A stretch of DNA of 14,463 nt from Pseudomonadota bacterium (lineage in GTDB: Bacteria; Myxococcota; Myxococcia; Myxococcales; Anaeromyxobacteraceae), in contig JAEYZK010000233.1 in assembly GCA_023428085.1 (NCBI GenBank), positions 1 to 14,463 on the forward strand. Reading direction: 5' to 3'. Positions within the stretch are counted from its first letter, which is position 1. Each line of letters begins with the position of its first letter. The translations under genes were made by a program, and so were the position numbers. The notes under the pieces were generated by a model. The model searched no databases and was not told the origin of the DNA. It saw only the letters and a program-made list of their open reading frames with translations. Shown here in pieces: positions 7,030-14,058 of the stretch.

Positions 7030-7452
7030 GTGACGACGCAGCCCTCGAGCGCGCACTCCGCGATCTTCTCCCCGAGCACGACCGCGGCGGTGGTCCGCTA
7101 CCAGGTCCAGGACGTCGACCGCGCGGTCGCCTTCTACACGCGGCACCTCGGGTTCCGCCCGACGCAGCAGGCGGGGCCGATCGCCGTCGTCTCGCGGGGC
7201 GAACTCCACCTCCTGTTCAGCGGCCCCGCCAGCTCCGGCTCACGGCCGATGCCCGACGGCCGCCGCCAGGAGCCCGGCGGCTGGAACCGGATCGTCCTCT
7301 ACGTGGAGAGCCTGGACGCGACGCTCGCGGCGCTCCGGGCGGCGGGAGCGCGCGTGCGCAACGACGTCGAGGTCGGACCGGGTGGGAAGCAGATCCTGAT
7401 CGACGATCCGGACGGGAACCCGCTCGAGCTGCACGAGGGGCCGCGGGGCTGA
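7030..7452 (+). CDS. VOC (glyoxalase/bleomycin-resistance fold) family protein
   Basis: This is a 140-residue single-domain protein. Residues 21-45 (VVRYQVQDVDRAVAFYTRHLGF) open the first beta-alpha-beta-beta-beta unit, GELHLLFSG closes it (57-65), and the second unit runs from WNRIVLYVESLDATLAALRAAGA to ILIDDPDGNPLELHE (122-136). This is the typical paired VOC fold that binds a metal or small molecule as a dimer. His60 and Glu133 sit where metal ligands usually lie. Members include lyases, dioxygenases and resistance proteins; nothing here picks one. The start is GTG at 7030, supported by AAGGGAGG just upstream. It converges on the lipoprotein gene, 61 bases away. Confidence 0.88.
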   Translation: MTTQPSSAHSAIFSPSTTAAVVRYQVQDVDRAVAFYTRHLGFRPTQQAGPIAVVSRGELHLLFSGPASSGSRPMPDGRRQEPGGWNRIVLYVESLDATLAALRAAGARVRNDVEVGPGGKQILIDDPDGNPLELHEGPRG

Positions 7453-7517
7453 CCGCGAACCGCGCCGTCGTTCTCGCCGCCCCCGGCCGCCGACCTCGCG
7501 CGAGGCGGTGCGGTCAG
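7449..7517. terminator. Bidirectional terminator candidate spanning both convergent stop codons
   Basis: CTGACCGC (7449-7456) and GCGGTCAG (7510-7517) are perfect 8-base complements. The left arm contains the TGA of the VOC gene and the right arm the stop of the lipoprotein gene. Inside the 53-base loop is a second palindrome, CCTCGCGCGAGG (7494-7505). The symmetry suits a shared terminator for the two convergent genes. There are no U tracts. Confidence 0.4.
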
Positions 7518-8257
7518 GGCGCGCGCTCTTCCCGCGCGCCGCGCCGGCGCGTGGCCGACCAGATCGCCGCCGCGCCGCCGAACACGCCCAGCCCCCACGC
7601 GAGCAGCTTCGCGACGTCCGCGAGGCCGAGGTTCAGCAGCGCGGCCTGGCGGTCCGGCCGCCGCGCCCGCGGCGCGCCCGGCCGGAACCAGTCCAGGGTC
7701 GCGCCCTCCTCGAGCGCGATCGCGAGGCGGTCCGCGGGGACCTCGAACGCCCTGTCCCCGAAGGTCATCGCGAACGTGGCCTCCCGGAACGGGCTCCGCT
7801 CGGTCGCCGCCGCTTCCTGGAAGAGCCCCGGCGGCCCGAGGCGGCACGGGTTCGGCTCGCTGCCGATGATCCGGGGCTCCACCGCTCCAGCGCCGTTCGC
7901 CACCACGACGGGGAGGTCGCGGAACAGCTCCTCGAGCAGCGCAGCCTTCGCCTTGCCCGGACCGTACATGAAGGCGGTCCACGTGCCGGTCTTCGGATCC
8001 TTCACGTAGGCCGCGCGCTCGCACGGCGCGTCTCGCGCCTCCGTGCACGTGTAGCCCTCGAGCGCCTTGAGCTCGGCCTTCGACAGCGGACCCGTCTTCG
8101 CGACCGCGCGCTCGACGTCGTCCTCGCGAACGAGCAGCGTGAACGTCCCGGCCTCGTAGGAGATCTTGCAGGCGGGCTGTCCGTCCCCGCCGCCCGGCGT
8201 CCAGCCGCAAGCGGCGAGGGAACCCGCGAGGAGGAGCGCTGCCGTGAGCTTCCGCAT
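7514..8257 (-). CDS. Predicted lipoprotein with a C-terminal transmembrane segment
   Basis: This is a 247-residue protein of no family I recognise. MRKLTAALLLAGSLAAC is a clean lipoprotein signal, with Cys17 as the lipid-attachment site. The frame is open further upstream to 8383, but the extra residues are arginine-rich and would bury the signal peptide, so the ATG at 8257 is chosen. The mature domain has cysteines at 30, 71, 79 and 138 that could pair, a helical KAKAALLEELFRDL (102-115), and a strand-rich part around 155-185 (FREATFAMTFGDRAFEVPADRLAIAL). Residues about 213-234 (ADVAKLLAWGLGVFGGAAAIW) look like a membrane helix followed by a basic tail. An N-terminal lipid anchor plus a C-terminal membrane helix is unusual. 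No Shine-Dalgarno is visible. Confidence 0.75.
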   Translation of the reverse strand: MRKLTAALLLAGSLAACGWTPGGGDGQPACKISYEAGTFTLLVREDDVERAVAKTGPLSKAELKALEGYTCTEARDAPCERAAYVKDPKTGTWTAFMYGPGKAKAALLEELFRDLPVVVANGAGAVEPRIIGSEPNPCRLGPPGLFQEAAATERSPFREATFAMTFGDRAFEVPADRLAIALEEGATLDWFRPGAPRARRPDRQAALLNLGLADVAKLLAWGLGVFGGAAAIWSATRRRGAREERAP

Positions 8258-8515
8258 GGATGTTTTGTACCACATCGCTTTGCGTGGTTGCTTCCGGCCC
8301 GCGGGGAGTCGCCGCCGCGTCAAGCGAGCCGCGGGCGCATCGACATGGCGGCGGACGCGATCACTGCCGCGGTCGAGGGTCATGTGATCGAGGTCTCCCC
8401 TGCCTCGCGACCGTGGCGGCGCGGGGGCCGGGGCGGACGTGGTCGGCGCGGTGCGCCGAGGTCCGGCGACCGCCGAGCGGCGCGGGGAGCGCTCACTCCC
8501 GACCCCGCGCCCTTC

Positions 8516-8565
8516 GCAACCCTGAGGTTGCCTGAACCCGTGGCCCAGCCAGGTTTCCTCGGGTT
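8516..8565 (+). promoter_or_regulatory. Cluster of alternating AACC/GGTT inverted repeats upstream of the LacI-like gene
   Basis: GCAACC-CTGA-GGTTGC (8516-8531) is a perfect 6-base stem. Directly after it AACCCG (8535-8540) can pair with CGGGTT (8560-8565). GGTT at 8526-8529 could instead pair with AACC at 8535-8538, so the structures are mutually exclusive. It is followed by a strong AGGAGG at 8589-8594. It may be a leader RNA with switchable hairpins or an operator cluster. Nothing ties it to a known riboswitch class. Confidence 0.3.
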
Positions 8566-9436
8566 AGGCTTCTGCGGAACGACACCGCAGGAGGACGCCA
8601 TCGCAGCAGATGCGCACATCGCCGTCGCGTCCCGCGTCCTCGGGTCGGGCTTCTCGGGCCTCGTGTATTCCCACCTGCGCGCCCAGAAGCGGCCCGGGCA
8701 CGAGATCGTGGAGTGCGCGGTCATCAAGTACGACCCGGACCACGTCCGCGCGCGCCTCCTCAAGCTCCTGGAGGCCAAGGAGAAGCCGACCGCGCTCATC
8801 TGCGTGTCGCTGCGGCCGGACCTCGAGACGATCGCCGCGTTCCGCGAAGCCGGGGCGCCGGTCGTGCTCATCGACGAGGAGCAGCAGGGAGCCTCGACGG
8901 TCGCCTCGAACAACGTCGCCGGCGGCCTGCTGGCCGGCAAGTTCCTGGTGGAGGCAGGTCGCCGGGAGATCGGGCTCGTCATCGGGCAGCTGATCGAGGG
9001 GGGCGGGTACAACGCGCACGAGCGTCTCAAGGGATTCCGGCAGGCCCTCGCGCAGGCGCACCTCCCGTTCAAGCAGGATCGGATCGTCGAGGTGGTGGAG
9101 TACTCGCGCGCCGAGGGGGTGTCGGCGCTCACGACGCTGCTCGAGCGCCACGCCCTGGACGCCGTGTTCAGCGCGGCCGGTGACCTGTGCGCCACGGGCG
9201 TGCTCGCCGCCGCCCGCGAGAGGCACCTCAGGGTCCCGCACGACCTCGCGATCGTGGGATACGACGACAACCCCGTCGCGATGGTCTCGAACCCGCCGCT
9301 GACGACGGTGCGCCAGCCGCTCGAGCAGATGGCCACCGAGGCGTACCGGCTCGCGACGGACGCGCGGGCCGAGATCCTGATCAAGCCGGCGCGGAAGCTC
9401 TTCGATCCGGAGATCGTGAAGCGCGCGAGCGCGTGA
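8540..9436 (+). CDS. LacI-type ligand-binding domain protein lacking the DNA-binding domain
   Basis: From HIAVASRVLGSGFSG (about 8615) to the stop, this reads as the effector-binding half of a LacI/GalR regulator (type I periplasmic-binding-protein fold). It contains RPDLETIAAFREAGAPVVLID, NNVAGGLLAGKFLVEAGRR, GLVIGQL, NAHERLKGFRQAL, DAVFSAAGDLCATGVLAAARE and the diagnostic HDLAIVGYDDNP...NPPLTTVRQP. The ligand would be a sugar or other small molecule. No helix-turn-helix is encoded upstream in any frame. The C-terminus is also short after the TTVRQP motif. The start is uncertain: GTG at 8540 (298 aa) is the nearest usual codon; ATG at 8345 and TTG at 8528 are in frame; but the only strong ribosome site (AGGAGG, 8589-8594) points to an ATC at 8600. 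It could be a truncated pseudogene or a stand-alone sensor. Confidence 0.65.
   Translation: MAQPGFLGLGFCGTTPQEDAIAADAHIAVASRVLGSGFSGLVYSHLRAQKRPGHEIVECAVIKYDPDHVRARLLKLLEAKEKPTALICVSLRPDLETIAAFREAGAPVVLIDEEQQGASTVASNNVAGGLLAGKFLVEAGRREIGLVIGQLIEGGGYNAHERLKGFRQALAQAHLPFKQDRIVEVVEYSRAEGVSALTTLLERHALDAVFSAAGDLCATGVLAAARERHLRVPHDLAIVGYDDNPVAMVSNPPLTTVRQPLEQMATEAYRLATDARAEILIKPARKLFDPEIVKRASA
8589..8602 (+). promoter_or_regulatory. Perfect Shine-Dalgarno five bases before an ATC codon
   Basis: AGGAGG (8589-8594), five bases, then ATC (8600-8602) in the LacI-like frame. Spacing is ideal for initiation, and third-position G/C bias rises to the local norm just after this point. ATC is not a standard start, so either this is a rare non-canonical start, the ancestral ATG has been lost, or the purine run is chance. 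Confidence 0.35.
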
Positions 9437-9491
9437 GGGGCGAGCGCGCGGGGTCCCCGCGAGTGGGAGGGGTCGCTTCGCGCGCCGTTCC

Positions 9492-9520
9492 GCTCGTGCC
9501 GAGCCTGTCGAAGCACGAGC
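9492..9520. repeat. REP-like hairpin after the LacI-like gene
   Basis: GCTCGTGC (9492-9499) and GCACGAGC (9513-9520) pair perfectly around the loop CGAGCCTGTCGAA. The GAGCCTGTCGAAG core resembles the palindromic intergenic repeats ('...CTGAGCCTGTCGAAGG...') seen in many high-GC bacteria. It lies 56 bases after the stop of the LacI-like gene, so it may also serve as its terminator, and just before a RAYT remnant, the gene type that mobilises REPs. Confidence 0.5.
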
Positions 9521-9619
9521 CGTGACGGCATCAGCGCGAGCGACGCCGCCACGAGAGCGCCCCGGTCGCCCCACGGCCCTCGTCGGCGTTCAGCGCGTCT
9601 CGCCGATCATCTCGACGGC

Positions 9620-9658
9620 GACATCAGACACTCCCAGTAATCTCTGCCCAATCAAGAT
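9620..9658 (+). repeat. Direct repeat, copy 1 (left of the RAYT remnant)
   Basis: It shares GACAT, ACACTCC, GTAATC and GCCCAATCAAGAT in the same order with the copy at 10130-10165, differing by a few substitutions and a 2-3 base insertion. The last bases overlap the ATG of the RAYT remnant. Confidence 0.6.
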
Positions 9659-10070
9659 GCCGCCCGCGAACGCCCAGCTCCGGATCGCCCTCCGCCCGCC
9701 ACGCACGCACGACGGCCGGCGCGCGAACGCAGGGCGGAAGCCGTCCGGCGACGCCGCCGGCGTGAGCCACCACGGTCGGGCCGAGCTCGAGGGACCTCTC
9801 CCTATCCACGCCACCCTGCGCGTGCGCAGCCACGTGTGGAACCTGCGCAGCCGGCGCGCGCACGAGGTCGTCGAGGCCGCGCTCGTGTCCGGCCGCGCGT
9901 CCTGGCGAGGGTTCCGGGTCGTCCACCACGCCGGGTGGATCGAGACGGAGCCGATAGCGGCGACGGTGACGTCCGCGCCGGAGACGTGGTTGTTGCGGGA
10001 GGGGTGGAAGAGGCGAGGGCTTCTGTCGCTGGCGGGCGTGCTGGGGGTTGAGCGGGACGGGGGAGGGTGA
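9657..10070 (+). pseudogene. REP-associated tyrosine transposase (RAYT/Y1) remnant with internal deletion
   Basis: The frame from ATG 9657 encodes both ends of a RAYT-type transposase but not its middle. The N-terminal part shows DGRRANAGRKPSGDAAGVSHHGR, then LPIHATLRVRSHVWNLRSRRA (around 9800-9860) and FRVVHHA, which corresponds to the start of the Y1 domain. The next residues should be the metal-binding 'GNHxH' motif, a long helix and the catalytic tyrosine; instead the frame passes at about 9930 straight to the C-terminal piece GWIETEP...APETWLLREGWKRRGLLSL. About 137 codons remain against roughly 250-330 in intact relatives as I remember them. The missing HUH motif and tyrosine mean it cannot be active. 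Frame preservation across the deletion is notable. It sits between two related direct repeats. Confidence 0.7.
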
Positions 10071-10129
10071 AGTCGCAGGTTCGAAGCGGGGGCCCGCAAC
10101 CGGTCTCGGAGTTCACGGAACCCATCACC

Positions 10130-10165
10130 GACATTCACACTCCGTAATCCCCGCCCAATCAAGAT
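10130..10165 (+). repeat. Direct repeat, copy 2 (right of the RAYT remnant)
   Basis: This is a same-strand copy of the 9620-9658 repeat, with the shared blocks GACAT, CACTCC, GTAATC and GCCCAATCAAGAT. It begins 59 bases after the end of the RAYT remnant. The pair encloses about 470 bases and could mark the ends of the former element or be two members of a dispersed repeat family. Confidence 0.6.
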
Positions 10166-10318
10166 CAGCCAGTCCAGGCCCGGTTCCCCGCCTTCGACCG
10201 GAATCCGTGCCCCGAACGCCCTCCGAGCGCCCATCCAACCCACGCCCCCCCTGGACATGCGCGACCGAACGAGAGCTCCTCCTCGCCTCTCGAGGTCATC
10301 CCGCCGGCGTCAACGAGC

Positions 10319-10341
10319 GGCGCCGCCCTCCCCGCGGCGCC
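10319..10341 (-). terminator. Strong hairpin just after ilvD
   Basis: GGCGCCGC (10319-10326) and GCGGCGCC (10334-10341) form an 8-base all-GC stem with a 7-base loop, starting 10 bases after the ilvD stop codon. This is the likely transcription end of ilvD; only a weak T-containing stretch follows on the minus strand. Confidence 0.5.
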
Positions 10342-10351
10342 CTCCGGCCCC

Positions 10352-12031
10352 CTACCACCGATCCAGCACCGCCCCGCTCGACGCGTCCGAGGCCCAGCGC
10401 GCGAACTTGCCGAGGACGCCCTTCACGTAGCGCGGCGGGGGGGGCTTCCAGGCGGCGCGCCGGCGGGCGAGCACTGCGTCGGGGACGTTGAGCTGCACGC
10501 TCAGCGTGTGCGCGTCGATGGTGACGGAGTCGCCCTCCTCCACGAGCGCGATGGGGCCGCCCTCGGACGCCTCGGGGGTCACGTGGCCGACCACCATGCC
10601 CCAGGTGCCGCCGGAGAAGCGGCCGTCGGTGACGAGGCCGACGGACTCGCCGAGGCCCTGGCCGATGAGCGCGCTGGTGGGGGCGAGCATCTCGGGCATG
10701 CCGGGGCCGCCGCGCGGGCCGAGGTAGCGGAGGATCATCACGTCGCCGGCCCGGATCTTCCTCGCCATGATGGCCGCGAGCGCGGACTGCTCGTCGTCGA
10801 AGACGCGCGCGGGGCCGGTGATGGCGGGGTTCTTGAGGCCGGTGATCTTGGCCACCGCGCCGCCGGGGGCGAGGTTGCCGCGGAGGATCGCGAGGTGGCC
10901 GTGGGCGTAGAGCGCCTTCTCGAGCGGGCGGATCACGTCCTGATCCGCCGGCGGGGCGGAGGGGATCCGCGCGAGGTTCTCGGCGACGGTCTTGCCGGTG
11001 ACCGTCATGCACTCTCCGTGCAGGAGCCCGGCGTCGAGGAGCAGCTTCATCACCTGCGGGATGCCGCCGGCCCGGTGGAGGTCGACGGCGAGGTACTTCC
11101 CGGAGGGCTTGAGGTCGCAGAGCACCGGCACCTTCCGGCGGACCCGCTCGAAGTCGTCGAGGGTCCACGCCACCTCGGCGGCGTGGGCGATGGCGAGGAA
11201 GTGGAGCACGGCGTTGGTCGAGCCGCCGATCGCCATGATCACCGCGATCGCGTTCTCGATCGCCTCGCGGGTCACGATCTGGCGCGCGCGGAGGTCCCGC
11301 TTCACCAGCTCGACGAGCGCCCTCCCCGCCTCGCGCGTCGAGGCGAGCTTGTCCTCGTGCGGGTTGGCCATGGTCGAGGAGTACGGGAGGCTCATCCCGA
11401 GCGCCTCGAACGCGGAGCTCATCGTGTTGGCCGTGTACATGCCGCCGCACGAGCCGGTGCCGGGGATGGCGCGCCGCTCGATCTCCTGGAAGTCGGTCTC
11501 GTTCATGCGCCCGGCGGTGAACTCTCCGACCGCCTCGAACACGCTCACGATGTTGAGGTCGCGGTTCTGGTACCGGCCGGGGAGGATCGTCCCGCCGTAG
11601 ACGTAGATCGCGGGCACGTCGGCGCGGAGGATGCCCATCATCCCGCCGGGCATGTTCTTGTCGCAGCCGCCCAGCACGAGCACGCCGTCCATCCACTGCC
11701 CGCCGACGCAGGTCTCGACGCAGTCGGCGATCACCTCGCGCGACACCAGGCTGTACTTCATGCCCTCGGTGCCCATCGCCATGCCGTCGCTGATCGTCGG
11801 CGTGCCGAACGTCTGCGCCTTTCCGCCGGCGGCCTCGATGCCCTCCACCGCCGCGTCCGCGAGCCGCTGCAGGCCCGCGTTGCAGGGCGTGATCGTCGAG
11901 TGCGCGTTGGCGACGCCGATGAGCGGCTTCTCGAAGTCCTCGGCCTTGTAGCCGAGGCCGTAGAACATCGAGCGGTTCGGGGCGCGGGCGACGCCCTCGG
12001 TGACGTGGGCGGAGCGGCGGTTGGGCTTCAT
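10352..12031 (-). CDS. ilvD: Dihydroxy-acid dehydratase
   Basis: This 559-residue IlvD converts 2,3-dihydroxy-isovalerate and 2,3-dihydroxy-3-methylvalerate to the 2-keto acids that become valine/leucine/pantothenate and isoleucine. It acts in the cytoplasm with an iron-sulfur cluster and Mg. The three cluster cysteines are visible: Cys50 in STITPCN, Cys123 in GGCDKNMPGG and Cys195 in GTGSCGGMYTANTM. Three cysteines fit the [2Fe-2S] type. Asp124 and Lys125 are the usual metal-site residues. The TDGRFSGGT motif (468-476) holds the catalytic serine. The frame is open upstream to 12340, but the family N-terminus (MKPNRRSAHVTEGVARAPNRSM) and an AGGAG five bases before it fix the start at 12031. 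It stands alone here with no other ilv gene nearby and no visible leader-peptide attenuator. Confidence 0.98.
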   Translation of the reverse strand: MKPNRRSAHVTEGVARAPNRSMFYGLGYKAEDFEKPLIGVANAHSTITPCNAGLQRLADAAVEGIEAAGGKAQTFGTPTISDGMAMGTEGMKYSLVSREVIADCVETCVGGQWMDGVLVLGGCDKNMPGGMMGILRADVPAIYVYGGTILPGRYQNRDLNIVSVFEAVGEFTAGRMNETDFQEIERRAIPGTGSCGGMYTANTMSSAFEALGMSLPYSSTMANPHEDKLASTREAGRALVELVKRDLRARQIVTREAIENAIAVIMAIGGSTNAVLHFLAIAHAAEVAWTLDDFERVRRKVPVLCDLKPSGKYLAVDLHRAGGIPQVMKLLLDAGLLHGECMTVTGKTVAENLARIPSAPPADQDVIRPLEKALYAHGHLAILRGNLAPGGAVAKITGLKNPAITGPARVFDDEQSALAAIMARKIRAGDVMILRYLGPRGGPGMPEMLAPTSALIGQGLGESVGLVTDGRFSGGTWGMVVGHVTPEASEGGPIALVEEGDSVTIDAHTLSVQLNVPDAVLARRRAAWKPPPPRYVKGVLGKFARWASDASSGAVLDRW

Positions 12032-12060
12032 GAGGGCTCCTCGCGGCGATCGATACCGCT

Positions 12061-12107
12061 GCCCTTCGACTCCGCGGCGCTTCGCGCCGCTACGCTCGGG
12101 GCGAGCG
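12061..12107. repeat. REP-like double hairpin between ilvD and the PDZ protein gene
   Basis: Two adjacent stems: GCGGCGC-TTC-GCGCCGC (12074-12090) and CGCTCG-GGG-CGAGCG (12093-12107), preceded by CCCTTCGACTCCG. Read on the minus strand this gives the common REP flavour 'CGAGCG...GGAGTCGAAGGG'. It may end transcription of the PDZ protein gene (stop at 12132) and insulate ilvD, whose ribosome site lies about 25 bases further on. It shares the GTCGAAG core with the hairpin at 9492-9520. Confidence 0.5.
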
Positions 12108-12131
12108 GGTGAGAGAGGTTGAGCGGTTCTC

Positions 12132-13997
12132 TTAACGCATCCGCCGCCGCGGGACCTCCACGTCCACCGTCCCGTTGCCGCGGCGCACCAGGAGGAAGAC
12201 GCTCGTCCCTTCCGGGCCGCGGATCGCCTCCACCGCGCCGCCCGGCCCGAGCTCCGACACCGGCCGCCCGTCGATCTCGAGGAGCTGATCGCCCGGCACG
12301 AGCCCGCTCGCCTCCGCCGGCGTCCCCGGCCGGAAGCCACCCACGACGATCTCGTCGCCCTGGGGCTGGAGCACCGCGCCGATGCCGACGGGCTGGACCG
12401 GCCCGATGTCGCCCTCCTGCTGCTGGCGCAGGTCCAGGGTGAGGGGCCCGGTCACGTCGTTCGGCCGCACCGGCACCGTGCCCGAGATGCGGGTGTGGTG
12501 CCCCGCGGCGTTCGCGACGACCCGCACCTGCTCCGGGAGCCCGCTGAGCGTGAACGAACCGTCGGGCCCGGTCGTCGTCTCCCCGATGGTGGTGCTGGGC
12601 GGGACGACCTCGTAGAGATCGACCGGGACCGCCTCCGCGGCCACGTGCGCGCCCGCGAGCGGCGCGCCGGTGCCCTCGGTGCGCACCACGCCGCGAAGCG
12701 TCCCGCCGGCCGCGAGCGCCACCTCCACCTCGCCGCTCGCCGGCGGCGCGGGGACGTTGACGCGGACGGGGTCGGACGGCGCCCGGCCGGGGGCGAGGAC
12801 CACCAGCATGCTGTCGCCGATCTCGAGCTCACCCATGGTGAAGCAGCCGGACGGATCGGCCACCGAGAGCTGGACGTCGGGGTCCTCCCGCCAGCCGTTC
12901 GAGCCGAAGTAGGCGCTCACGGTGTACGGCGCGACCGGCGCGCCGCTGGCCCCGTCGCGCACGCACCCGCGCAGGCGCCCGCCGCCGGCGAGGGCGATGG
13001 TCACCTCCGGGCTGCCGGGGAGGATGCGCCCGACCACGCCCGGCTGGTACCCCTCGGCCCGGGCGCGGAGCACGTGCGGCGAGCGATCGAGCTCGTCGAT
13101 CCGGAACCGCCCGTCGGCGTCGGTCAGCGCCTGCGCCACCGGCGTCCCCACGTACCCCCAGCCCTGCGTCCGGCCGGCCTCCACCAGCGCGCCCGGGATC
13201 GGCTGTCCGTCGGGCCCGACCACCCGCCCCGCCAGCGCCGCCTTCTGCGGCTCCGAGCCGGCCCAGGCCGCGCCGAGGGTGATCCGGATCCGCCCGTCCA
13301 CCACCGCGTGGAGATCCACCCGGGCGTGCCCGGGGTAGTAGCCCTGCTTGCGCGCCTCGAGGACCGACCCCTGGGGCGCCGCCGCCCGGAAGACGCCGCG
13401 CGCGTCGGCGACCCACCGGCCCGGGATGGTGATGAGCACCGCCTTGCCGCCGCCCGCGCCGCGCAGGTGCACCTCGGCGCCGGGCACCGGCGCGCCGTCC
13501 TCGTCCACCACGAGCCCGTCGATCTCCGTGGCCGGCGCGAGGAACACCTCCAGGCCGCGCACGTGCTTCCCCGGCGCGGCGTCGAGCTGGACCGGGCTGA
13601 AGCCCCACTCCGGCGCGAACGGGAAGTGCCCCGGGGCGCTCGCGGTGGCGAGCAGCCAGCGGCCCGCGGCGGGCGGCTGGAAGTGGAAGACGCCGTCGCG
13701 CGCGGCCTGCACCGAGGCCGCGACGCCGCCGCGCGAGAAGGTGAGCTCCGCGTCCGGGATCGGCGCGGCCGTCGCGGCGCTGAGGACGCGGCCGTCGAAC
13801 GCGCCCGGCGCGAGGTTCCGCGGCGGCTCGAGCCGCTGCACGCCCGGACGCACGGGGAGCGCCGGAGAGGTCGGCGCCTCGGCGGCCGGCGCGGCGGGCT
13901 CCGGCGCCGGCGGGGGAGGCTCCGCGCGCAGGAAGGCGATCGCGAGGAGCGCGACGAGGACGGGGACGGCGAGCGCGGCGACGCGGGCGCGCTTCAT
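12132..13997 (-). CDS. Membrane-anchored protein with five carboxypeptidase-regulatory-like domains and a C-terminal PDZ domain
   Basis: This is a 621-residue envelope protein. Residues 6-23 are a hydrophobic signal anchor, followed by a Pro/Ala-rich linker (24-50). Five beta-sandwich units resembling the carboxypeptidase regulatory-like fold follow at roughly 66-155, 158-243, 255-336, 342-428 and 433-524. Each has the 'G.V.D..G.P..GA.V......T.ADG.F.....' pattern (for example LAGRVVGPDGQPIPGALV and TDADGRFRIDEL). Residues about 536-617 form a PDZ domain, with VGIGAVLQPQGDEIVVGGFRPGTPAEASGLVPGDQLLEIDGRPV as its core. PDZ domains bind C-terminal peptides, so this is probably a periplasmic scaffold; no catalytic domain is present. 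The start at 13997 gives a proper signal, although no Shine-Dalgarno is clear. The partner is unknown. Confidence 0.85.
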   Translation of the reverse strand: MKRARVAALAVPVLVALLAIAFLRAEPPPPAPEPAAPAAEAPTSPALPVRPGVQRLEPPRNLAPGAFDGRVLSAATAAPIPDAELTFSRGGVAASVQAARDGVFHFQPPAAGRWLLATASAPGHFPFAPEWGFSPVQLDAAPGKHVRGLEVFLAPATEIDGLVVDEDGAPVPGAEVHLRGAGGGKAVLITIPGRWVADARGVFRAAAPQGSVLEARKQGYYPGHARVDLHAVVDGRIRITLGAAWAGSEPQKAALAGRVVGPDGQPIPGALVEAGRTQGWGYVGTPVAQALTDADGRFRIDELDRSPHVLRARAEGYQPGVVGRILPGSPEVTIALAGGGRLRGCVRDGASGAPVAPYTVSAYFGSNGWREDPDVQLSVADPSGCFTMGELEIGDSMLVVLAPGRAPSDPVRVNVPAPPASGEVEVALAAGGTLRGVVRTEGTGAPLAGAHVAAEAVPVDLYEVVPPSTTIGETTTGPDGSFTLSGLPEQVRVVANAAGHHTRISGTVPVRPNDVTGPLTLDLRQQQEGDIGPVQPVGIGAVLQPQGDEIVVGGFRPGTPAEASGLVPGDQLLEIDGRPVSELGPGGAVEAIRGPEGTSVFLLVRRGNGTVDVEVPRRRMR

Positions 13998-14058
13998 GCG
14001 AAGGATCGTAGCGCAGCCGGAGCGAACTGGGCAGCGCAGGCGGGCGGGGCCCCGCTCC

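Noticed and set aside
8258..8383. Extended N-terminus of the lipoprotein (start at 8383)
   Set aside because: It would place 42 basic residues before a textbook lipoprotein signal peptide.
10082..10100. A GGTTCGAA-containing stretch resembling a tRNA T-arm
   Set aside because: No acceptor, D- or anticodon arms can be built around it, so no tRNA is called.
9590..10258. A 222-codon minus-strand open frame across the RAYT remnant and repeats
   Set aside because: Its ILIG repeats come from the two direct repeats and the rest is antisense to the RAYT remnant. No start signal or family was seen.
12032..12340. N-terminal extension of the ilvD frame to 12340
   Set aside because: The extra residues are Arg/Ser-rich, overlap the PDZ protein in another frame and cross a REP-like hairpin. 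The family N-terminus and AGGAG fix the start at 12031.
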